A stretch of 64,000 bases of DNA from Siphonodentalium dalli (lineage: Eukaryota > Mollusca > Scaphopoda > Gadilida > Siphonodentaliidae). Each line of letters begins with the position of its first letter. Within the stretch, counting starts at the first letter, position 1. Below, piece after piece: positions 55,800 through 64,000 of the stretch. The stretch is from the NCBI GenBank assembly GCA_032622095.1, contig CP136061.1, positions 251,233,582 through 251,297,581 of the forward strand, read 5' to 3'. Both the position numbers and the translations under genes were made by a program. The notes beneath the pieces are model-generated. The model was not told where the DNA came from, searched no databases, and worked only from the letters and a program-made list of their open reading frames with translations.

Positions 55800-57915
55800 C
55801 ATATGTATCTGTATCTGTAGGATGTCCGTGCAGGGGCCAATGCTGACCTTAGGCGCACGGGGAGGAAGGTGTCTGTGTTTTTATAGTTGATCCTGGAGGC
55901 TGCGACGGGTGGAATTCTCCAGGAACAGTGATCTTGCGGAGTGCTCTTAAGAATTCCTCTGGATCACTGGCGCACACAACAGAGTCATCAAGTTTGTTCC
56001 ATTCGATGGTCGTTTTAGCGAAAAAGGAGTGTTTGTATTGGTCGCGGCTAGTACGCCTGAGTTGAAACGGCCATTGGTTATTACAAAAAGTCCGGGAAAG
56101 ATGTTGCAGTGATTTTGCTGCTTTTCTTTTTTGGTGTCAGGAAGTCATCTACATTGAGAGCTGGCACCATCCCCTTCACTATCTTATAGAACTGGGTTAG
56201 ATTAATCTCTCGACGTCTTTCTTGAAGTGATGGTAATTCCAGTTCATTTAGCATGGCTGTTACGGAGACGCCTATTCGTTTGTAGTTGTTTTTGATGAAT
56301 CTGGCGCCCCGTCATTGTACTTTCTCTAATGATGTTATGTCTTTCTGTTCATGTGGGTCCCAAACTGCAGCTCCATGTTCTAGTATCTGCCTGACTAGGG
56401 CGATGTAGGCTATTTTCTTGCACTTCTCCGGTGCGTGTCGAATGTTTCTGCGGAGGAGTCCCAGAGTGCAGTTTGCTTTTTTTGTTATTTTCCTCACATG
56501 TGCTGACCATGATAAATCGTCGGTGATGGTTAATCCAAGGTATTGTGTATCATGCACGGATTGAAGGATGTCGTTATTCAGTCCATACATGTGCGACGAT
56601 TTATTCCGAGTGCTCATGACGAAGCATTTTGATGTGTTAAACGCATTCCCCATGCACTTTGCCCATTTTTCAAGTGAGTTTAGGTCATCTTGGAGGATCT
56701 TGTGGTCTTCCTGCCTTGTGATGTTGCGGTATATGAGGCAGTCATCTCCGAAAAGTCGTATTTGGGATTTGACGCAGTTTGGTAGGTCATTGGCGTGTAT
56801 GAGGAACAGCAGAGGTCCTAGTACAGTGCCCTGAGGAACACCTGATTCAACTGGTACATACGAGGAGTAGGTTCCGCCTTTTGGTCAGGAAGGATGTCAA
56901 CCAATTTTGGATGTTATCTTGGATCCCGTAGTTTTCAATTTTCTGCAGTAGTTTGTTGTGTGGAACAGTATGGAAAGCTTTTGAGAAATCGAGGATTGCT
57001 ACATCTGTCTGCATTTTCTTGTCATGTGAAGCTAGTAGGTCCTCAGTTGTTGTTAAGAGCTGTGTGACGCACGAGTAGCCTTTTGTGAATCCATGCTTTA
57101 GCTTTGTTAGGATGTTATGTTTGTCCAGGTGGTCCATTATGTGGCGGAAAACTATATGTTGCATTATTTTGCAGGAAACTGATGTTAATGATACGGGACG
57201 ATAATTTTCTGGTTTGTGGACATCTCCTTTTTTGTATACGGGTGCAATGTTTGCATCTCTCCAATCCTGTGGTAGTTCACCAGACTTCAGGGATTTGTAG
57301 AAAATGTATGTCAGCCCTGGTGCTATTGATTCTGCACATATTTTCAGGACCTTGTTGGGGATGTCATCTGGTCCGGAGGCCTTTCCTGGTTTGACGTCTT
57401 TTAGAAGTTTTTCCACGCCCTGTCTCGATATTTCCAGGTCTGCTGTTGTTGGTTTGTTGTGTGGTAGTTTTATATCGGCGTGTTTTCTGTCCTTTGTGAA
57501 TACTGATAGAAATTGGTTGTTCAAAATTTCGGCCTTCCGTTCTGGGTCATTGGTGAGGCTACCGTTTTCTTTCAATGGGGCTATCCCGATATTGTACCTT
57601 CTTCGTGCTTTCAGGTAGTTCCAAAAAGGTTTGGTGTTATTTTCCTCTTCTACTATGGTGTTGACATGATTCCATTCAGCTTGCCTCAGCTCTCGCCGAC
57701 ATATTTTGTTTATGTTCAATATATTTTGTCCATGATTTTGTTTCTTTCGCTCGTTGGTGGAGTCTGGCTTTTCTCATCAGCATTGTTATCATTCTCCGAT
57801 TTAGCCAGTGCAGCTGATTTTACCGTTTTCTAGGGATGTGCTTGTCCATAAGTTTACGGATTCCATCTCTGAACGACTCCCATATGGTATTTACGCTGGA
57901 ATCTACAGGAAGTGT
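55800..57915 (-). pseudogene. 5'-truncated LINE (CR1/L2/Jockey-type) reverse transcriptase
   Basis: Non-LTR reverse transcriptase, which copies element RNA at the nicked target. From the 5' side: SVNTIWESFRDGIRKLMDKH and WLNRRMITMLMRKARLHQ (linker after the lost endonuclease), then an open 290-codon stretch (57719-56847) with KASGPDDIPNKVLK, NYRPVSLTS, HGFTKG and LDFSKAFHTVPH (the usual AFD is AFH). Next come SGVPQGTVLGPLLFL and FGDD (56741-56752), where most relatives have FADD; both Asp are present. The thumb and C-terminal part continues via LGLTITDDLSW and FAKTTIEWNKL to a stop near 55849. Breaks: stop at 57820-57822, frameshift near 57715, small deletion with frameshift near 56850, stop near 56309, frameshift near 56125. 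It has no endonuclease or ORF1, so it is dead. The GATACAGATACAGATAC-like end near 55805 may be the 3' tail. Confidence 0.85.
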
Positions 57916-59090
57916 TCTTTTCTACATTACGCGAAGCAAGACACACCACACTATGCATGAATGGCAGCAGTGTGGGGAGAGGTCAGGGGCTGCAGTGTCA
58001 TCTGTCCGTCAAAACTGCAATGGTCAGCCCGGTAGCTTCCGGGATCATACAGCCCCCTCGCTGTCGGGATCGTAGCCCTTGATTGGTCCCCGGACTATAA
58101 ACCTTGCCAGCGCTCTGCTTTGGACGTCGTTATTATAGACCGGTATGAACTATGGCCATTTTGGATCTCCGGTCAGAATTCTGACTGGGACTAAAATAGA
58201 ACAGTGCAAGCTGATTGGCTGAAGTGATCTGTGTGTTGTGTGCCGATCTCTGGCGGGAATAAATTATCAAAAAATATATTATTTTTATATCCTACTTAGT
58301 ATTTACGAATAGATATTTATAAATATGTAAAGTATTTTCGCAGACCACATGAGGCAACGTATTGTGTGTTGATGGGTATCCCAGTGTTGCTGTTGTCTCT
58401 CCGTCGTTATATTTGGATCGATGATGCAAATGACGTCATCTACTTAAAGATGGCTATAGTCCGTATACTGGTATCTTGTGGGAGGGCTCGTCACAGAGCG
58501 ATAGCGTCGTAGTGTTTCACATATGAGCCAGGGACGAGTCTATCGTAGCCCCTGCGTCTAGGAAATCCTTGTGCCATCGTGCACTGGTAAAAATATCAAG
58601 AGGACAATGCTAAGTAAGGGTTACAATACAATAATTTTTCTTTACCAGAATCAATCGAGTCGAAGACGAGATTTATTCTGGCAAAGAACTATTCGCGTGC
58701 TCTGACCAACTTAGAGCACAATTGATCCCACATAATGCAACAAAATGGAAATGTGCCGTGCGCTGGCCGCGATTGGACACAATGGCCGGTTAGCCAGGCC
58801 AAAAAACGCGATTAACATGAACTGATTGCCGTTGCATGTGAATATATATGTCCGAAACAACACGGACTGGTCCCACCTTGAAGCGCCCGTGCGATTTGTC
58901 TGTTATGCGTTGCGTGCCTAACAATGGGATGATCACACAGCTATTCCTTCGCCAGCCTTGGGAATTGGTGTGCTTTACCAATAATCAGTGAACGATTGAA
59001 ACAATTGGATTGTGCTCTAATGATTTAAACAGAACGTCCACATCGCGCGAACAATAATTGTAAGAGGCCTGATGACTTCAGCCGAGTTAA
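57916..59090. other. No recognisable gene
   Basis: The 5' end of the LINE fades near 57915. Beyond it I see no recognisable coding, repeat or RNA feature. Frames up to 79 codons are not supported. Confidence 0.45.
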
Positions 59091-59472
59091 CCCTTTACCC
59101 AACAAAACGGCAAAAAACGCCCAAATAAAGCTTCAACAGCCTAAAATATCTTCGGTCTGTCTCAATAACACCATACAAATATGGATATCATTGGAACCGG
59201 TTCATTGACCACATTGTGATGGCTACAGTTATGCCCTGTGCCAATGCATTCTCTTATATATGCGAGTCGACCCTTACATTTTTTAACAATTTTATAATTT
59301 TTCTTACATTTTTAAACAATTTTTATAATATTTTTCTACATTCTTTGACAAGTTTTGTCATTTTTAATATGTGTTAAGCCAATGCATTCTCTTATATATG
59401 CGAGGCGACCTATGGTCGACTCGCATATATAAGAGAATGCATTGGCACAGGGCCGTTTTGTTGGGTAAAGGG
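59091..59472. mobile_element. piggyBac-type MITE, copy 2 (382 bp, TTAA duplication)
   Basis: TTAA at 59087-59090 and 59473-59476 flank the same CCCTTTACCCAACA / TGTTGGGTAAAGGG ends as the copy at 41226. The interior is colinear and highly similar (CGGTCTGTCTCAATA, ATGGATATCATTGGAACCGG). The first hairpin module is cut down to its left half (59229-59268) and the AT-rich middle is longer. Confidence 0.9.
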
Positions 59473-59553
59473 TTAACGCTCTCTGTACATTCTGACTTGA
59501 CCTATTGTGATCGAACACATGCGTAGTGAATTGGTTATCAGTGGACAAATATT

Positions 59554-59573
59554 AGATAGATAGATAGATAGAT
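59554..59573. repeat. (GATA)5 microsatellite
   Basis: Five clean GATA units, about 120 bp before the possible LINE fragment. Confidence 0.9.
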
Positions 59574-59690
59574 ATGTTAATAGGTAAACACAACGGGATA
59601 TATATCCCATTTAAATGTCCTATATATGTAGATATAACATAATTACTCATAATAATGAACATTAAACATGATACAGTGACATTGATGTGT

Positions 59691-60000
59691 TCAGAAATTG
59701 CCGTGAATGTAATGTTTCACCTTGGATAGGAAATTGGATTGCCAGAAAAAGTCAAGCTCTAGGTGCACTTTCATGATATCATTGAGAGTTGTCGCAGTTC
59801 TAACCATAGGTGAGTTCATATGGATGTTGATGCGTGACTTTCTGTGCTTGAAGAAATCACAGTAACGCGGTGACATAATAGGAAAGTTAATGTTCACAGT
59901 GGCTACTAATTCAGGTACATCGTTGATTCCATGGAGGCATTTGTATATGAATGCACAGTTAGTATTCCTCCTCTCATTCGCAACTTTACTCACAGTTTTA
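59691..60000 (-). pseudogene. Possible LINE C-terminal fragment
   Basis: A 100-codon minus frame begins near VANERRNTNCAFIYKCLHGI and includes PELVATVNI, SPRYCDFFKHRKSRINIH and FFWQSNFLSKVKHYI. A run of R-R-N...C-F-I-Y-K-C-L-H-G followed by a basic stretch and a late F..K.K..L/I end resembles the domain after the thumb in many LINE polymerases. No catalytic motif is present upstream (60000-60200), so if it is a LINE it is a short 3' remnant. It is not part of the element at 55800, whose sequence differs. Confidence 0.3.
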
Positions 60001-60317
60001 GAAAAAAGTTACCGAAGAAACGACGGTTACGTTATTGACGTCATCAACCTCTTTTGTTCCAAAAGCCAATACTAACAGCACTGCATTATAGAAAATCATC
60101 CGTGGCATCGTTGTTTATGTCCTCCATCCATATAATTTAACATCAGGAGACTCTATACATCCGTCGCAATCTTGTATCCAAACTGGTTTTCAAAGTAAGC
60201 CTCGAAATTTAATGCAACAGACAGGTTTTACGAGAGAAATATTACACGACCCGCGACCTGTGTCCAAAAAGTCTCGTGTAATTCGCCAAGTGCACGATAT
60301 GTATACAGAGATTACAT

Positions 60318-60715
60318 ACTGGTAAGTTAGTACTCAAACGATATGGGTACGTGAAACTGGTAAGTTAGTACTCAGACGATATGGGTACGTGAAACTGATA
60401 AATTAGTAATAAGATGATATGGGTAAGTGAAACGGGTAAGTTAATACTCAGACGATATGGGTACGTGAAACTGATAAATTAGTACTCAGACGATATGGGT
60501 AAGTGAAACTGGTAAGTTAGTACTCAGACGATATGGGTACGTGAAACTGATAAATTAGTAATAAGATGATATGGGTAAGTGAAACTGATAAGTTAGTACT
60601 CAGACGATATGGGTAAGTGAAACTGGTAAGTTAGTACTCAGACGATATGGGTACGTGAAACTGATAAATTAGTAATAAGATGATATGGGTAAGTGAAACT
60701 GATAAGTTAGTACGA
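60318..60715 (+). repeat. 38-bp minisatellite, ~10 units
   Basis: The unit is ACTGGTAAGTTAGTACTCAG plus ACGATATGGGTACGTGAA. A second variant (CTGATAAATTAGTAATAAGATG) alternates, giving a two- to three-unit higher-order pattern. The array ends in GATATGCCAAGTGGAGAAATG and passes directly into the ~330-bp family, as the hairpin does at 39258. Confidence 0.9.
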
Positions 60716-60860
60716 TATGCCAAGTGGAGAAATGTAGCATTCTACTAACATCGCTACAAGCTCAAACAAATCGACCTTACCACTATAAAGCAAACACAAT
60801 CTTAACTGTGCTCAATAGCAAATAATTACGTCTCGAAATTCACAAAAAATTATCCCCACA
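60716..60860 (+). repeat. Partial copy of the ~330-bp family
   Basis: It has AATGTAGCATTCTACTAACA, CTTACCACTATAAAGCAAAC and TTACGTCTCGAAATTC, then loses similarity. Confidence 0.65.
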
Positions 60861-61647
60861 TACTTTATAGGTGTGAGTCTTCTCGCTTATAAATTTCCAT
60901 TCAAATTATGCTCGCTGTCGAAATTATTGATTTTCGCAATCAATAAAACGTGGCGGTCCGCATTAGGAAAGTACGATTAATTATCTCGACGATACAGAGA
61001 CACCACTGCTAAACCATTGGTTTGGGTGGACCTAGTTTAAACCAGAGATGACGAATGCGTCACTTAACCTGGTGTCGGGTTTATACCACGGAGTTAGCTG
61101 GCAAATGACTGTTTAAACCTAGATGTTTACGTAGACCAGGTTTAAACCTGATATTACGAATCCGGCCTTTGTGTGGAAGGGAGTGGATGTGAATGCTTGT
61201 TTGTGGTTGTGTTAATCGGATTATGTTTTGGGTGTGATGGTCGTTTGGCTGTATGCGCGTATGTGTGCATGTAAGTATGTGTGTGCTGCGTGGTTAGGTA
61301 TTGTCTCTAGTTTTCTTTCCATCTCTTCGATTGTAACTGTTCTCCTATTATCGACTTATTATAGGTGTTTTTCTTTTTGTTTTCTCACTTAATTTTCTAT
61401 GGTGATGGTTTTTGTGTTCAAAGTATTCATATAAAATTAGGTATTCATATAAAAAATATACATATTATTCTCCATTTCTACTTGATCACCCAACCGGGGT
61501 GTTTCACATCACTTTAACAATGGAAGGCCAGAAGGTATGTCTACATTTAAAAATGTTGTGTTATACTTATCATGTCAGAAATAAAACAAGAGAATAGGTG
61601 CCGATGAAGTGACGAAACGTCCATGTGTCGAATATCCAGGTGGCATC
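60861..61647. other. No gene; one isolated 55-bp-type unit near 61465
   Basis: TTTCTACTTGATCACCCAAC with GTTTCACATCACTTTAAC at 61475-61520 is a single unit of the family expanded at 62080. GGTTTAAAC-type blocks recur with alternating orientation at 61030-61150. A TGTGTG-rich stretch covers 61190-61300. Confidence 0.5.
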
Positions 61648-61876
61648 AACACAGTATTATTAATGTGGGTATCATTACATCGCTCAATGGAGCATCACCA
61701 CAGTATTATTAATGTGGGTAGCATTACATCGCTCAATGGAGCATCACCACAGTATTATTAATGTGGGTATCATTACATCGCTCAATGGAGCATCACCACA
61801 TCATTATTAATGTGGGTATCATTACATCGCTCAATGGAGCCTCGCCACAGTATTATTAATGTGGGTAGCATTACAT
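61648..61876 (+). repeat. 49-bp minisatellite, ~5 units
   Basis: The unit is CAGTATTATTAATGTGGGTA plus (T/G)CATTACATCGCTCAATGGAG plus CATCACCA. It leads directly into the ~330-bp family at 61881. Confidence 0.9.
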
Positions 61877-64000
61877 AAGCCTCCATAGAAAACATCGTCT
61901 GTACTACGCCCAATTATAAATATTTACATCTCAATTCGGGACGCAACTATCGACGATAAACTAACACAAATGATTTCGCCATCGAGAGTCATTGCAATTA
62001 ATTCATATATAAGATTGGTGGTGTGTATTGTCAATTCTGATTAATAATCGTAAAAAATAACTACTTTGAGCAAGATTATTCTCACTTTCTATTTGACAAC
62101 CCTACCGGAGTGTTTCACATCACTTTAAGATTAGTCTCACTTTCTATTTGATCACCCTACCGGAGTGTTTCACATCACTTTAAGATTATTCTCACACTCT
62201 ATTTGATCACCCTACCGGGGTATTTCACATCACTTTAAGATTATTATCCATTTCTATTTGATCACCCTACCGGAGTGTTTCACATCACTTTAAGATTATT
62301 CTCACTTTCTATTTGATCACCCTACCGGAGTGTTTCACATCACTTTAAGATTATTATCACTTTCTATTTGATCACCCTACCGGAGTGTTTCACATCACTT
62401 TAAGATTATTCTCACTTTCTATTTGATCACCCTACCGGGGTCTTTCACATCAATTTATGATTATTATCCATTTCTATTTGATCACCTTACCGGAGTGTTT
62501 CACATTACTTTAATGTTGTACCAGGCAGAAATTTTCAACTGTTGACAATTTTGACAAAAGTTGGAAGGAGGGAAAACACAAATTATTTCGCCATCGAGAG
62601 TCATTGCATTTAATTCATATATAAGATTTGTGGTGTGTATTGTCAATTCTGATTAATAATCGTAAACAAATAACTACTTTGAGCAAGATTATTCTCACTT
62701 TCTATTTGATCACCCTACCGGAGTGTTTCACACCACTTTAAGATTATTCTCACTTTCTATTTGATCGCCCCACCGGAGTGTTTCACATCACTTTAAGATT
62801 ATTCTCACTTTCTATTTTGATCACCATACCGGAGTGTTTCACATCACTTTAAGATTATTCTCACTTTCTATTTGATCGCCCCACCGGAGTGTTTCAGATC
62901 ACTTTAAGATTATTCTCACTTTCTATTTGATCACCCTACCGGAGTGTTTCACATCATATTGAGATTATTCTCACTTTCTATTTGATCACCATACCGGAGT
63001 GTTTCAGATCACTTTAAGATTATTCTCACTTTCTATTTTGATCACCCTACCGGAGTGTTTCACATCACTTTAAGATCATTCTCACTTTCTATTTTGATCA
63101 CCCCACCGGAGTGTTTCAGATCACTTTAAGATTATTCTCACTTTCTATTTGATCACCATACCGGGGTCTTTCACATCACTTTATGATTATTATCCATTTC
63201 TATTTGATCACCCTACCGGAGTGTTTCAGATCACTTTAAGATTATTCTCACTTTCTATTTGATCACCCTACCGGGGTCTTTCACATCACTTTATGATTAT
63301 TCCCACTTTCTATTTGATCACCCTACCGGAGTGTTTCACATCATATTGAGATTATTCTCACTTTCTATTTGATCACCCTACCGGAGTGTTTCACATCACT
63401 TTAAGATCATTCTCACTTTCTATTTTGATCACCCCACCGGAGTGTTTCACATCACTTTAAGATTATTATCACTTTCTATTTGACCACCCTACCAGAGTGT
63501 TTCACAACACTTTAAGATTATTCCCACTTTCTATTTTATCACCATACCGGAGTGTTTCACATCACTTTAAGATTATTCTCACTTTCTATGTGATCACCCT
63601 ACCGGGGTCTTTCACATCACTTTATGAGTATTATCCATTTCTATTTGATCACCTTACCGGAGTGTTTCACATTACTTTAATGTTGTACCAGGCAGAAATT
63701 TTCAACTGTTGACAATTTTGACAAAAGTTGGAAGGAGGGAAAACACAAATGATTTCGCCATCGAGAGTCATTGCATTTAATTCATATATAAGATTTGTGG
63801 TGTGTATTGTCAATTCTGATTAATAATCGTAAACAAATAACTACTTTGAGCAAGATTATTCTGACTTTCTATTTGATCACCCTACCGGAGTGTTTCACAC
63901 CACTTTAAGATTATTCTCACCTTCTATTTGATCACCCTACCGGAGTGTTTCACATCACTTTAAGATTATTCTCACTTTCTATTTGATCACCCTACCGGAG
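61877..64000 (+). repeat. 55-bp minisatellite in an ~1.17-kb higher-order array
   Basis: The unit is CACTTTCTATTTGATCACCC plus TACCGGAGTGTTTCACATCA plus CTTTAAGATTATTCT, more than thirty copies. The run is interrupted by a unique block beginning AATGTTGTACCAGGCAGAAA and ending ACTACTTTGAGCAAG (about 62510-62690 and 63680-63855), giving a larger period of about 1,168 bp. The GTGTTTCAC(A/T)TCACTTTAA part also occurs just before the 3' hairpin of the Helitron-like element (9363-9391). The array continues past the window. Confidence 0.95.

Overview
This is repeat-dominated, AT-rich nuclear DNA from a metazoan, most likely a lophotrochozoan invertebrate and perhaps a mollusc. That placement is an inference. 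It rests on a CR1/L2/Jockey-type LINE, a tRNA-derived SINE, clusters of short Helitron-like elements carrying minisatellites (a pattern known from bivalves), many MITEs and intron-type splice signals. I see no prokaryotic gene organisation, no rRNA and no intact tRNA gene. Almost every long open frame is an accident of a tandem array whose period is a multiple of three, or a remnant of a transposable element.

The best host-gene candidate is a degenerate C2H2 zinc-finger exon at 28458-28900 that resumes at 33312-33465. It is split by a 4,406-bp element (28901-33306). The element has ~447-bp, nearly identical terminal inverted repeats, a flanking 5-bp direct repeat ATAAA, and termini CACAGTG, which is the V(D)J recombination-signal heptamer and fits the Transib/RAG terminal consensus. 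Deleting the element and one ATAAA rejoins the interrupted reading frame exactly. No transposase is visible, so this looks like a non-autonomous Transib/RAG-superfamily element, and it carries two smaller nested elements.

Layout. 1-5.6 kb: unique-looking DNA with small duplications and a snap-back hairpin. 5.6-9.4 kb: a 401-bp MITE and a 3.2-kb Helitron-like element filled with degenerate tandem repeats. 9.7-14.2 kb: two larger inverted-repeat-bounded segments. 14.6-25.3 kb: minisatellites of 41, ~29.5, ~65, 40 and 48 bp; the last lies inside a SINE. 25.8-27.2 and 35.7-36.7 kb: a paired dispersed repeat next to GAACC/GGTTC-rich DNA. 28.4-33.5 kb: the zinc-finger exon and the Transib-like insertion. 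34.8-39.7 kb: MITEs and an ATC microsatellite between inverted copies of a ~330-bp family. 41.1-41.9 kb: a piggyBac-type MITE inside a second copy of the 401-bp MITE. 42.2-46.5 kb: two head-to-tail triplets of short Helitron-like elements, the second with eight NRF-1 consensus sites. 46.8-48.8 kb: a 44-unit, 45-bp minisatellite. 49.6-54.8 kb: a large inverted duplication with two decayed, outward-facing copies of one coding segment and a perfect 21-bp-arm hairpin between them. 55.8-57.9 kb: a 5'-truncated, broken LINE. 59.1-59.5 kb: a second piggyBac-type MITE. 60.3-64 kb: nested minisatellites with an ~1.17-kb higher-order period that runs off the window end.

The elements act as insertion targets for one another, and several empty-site comparisons can be read inside this single window. 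Coordinates of diverged repeats are by eye and may be off by tens of bases; the TTAA, TA and A|T boundaries and the ATAAA duplication were counted base by base.
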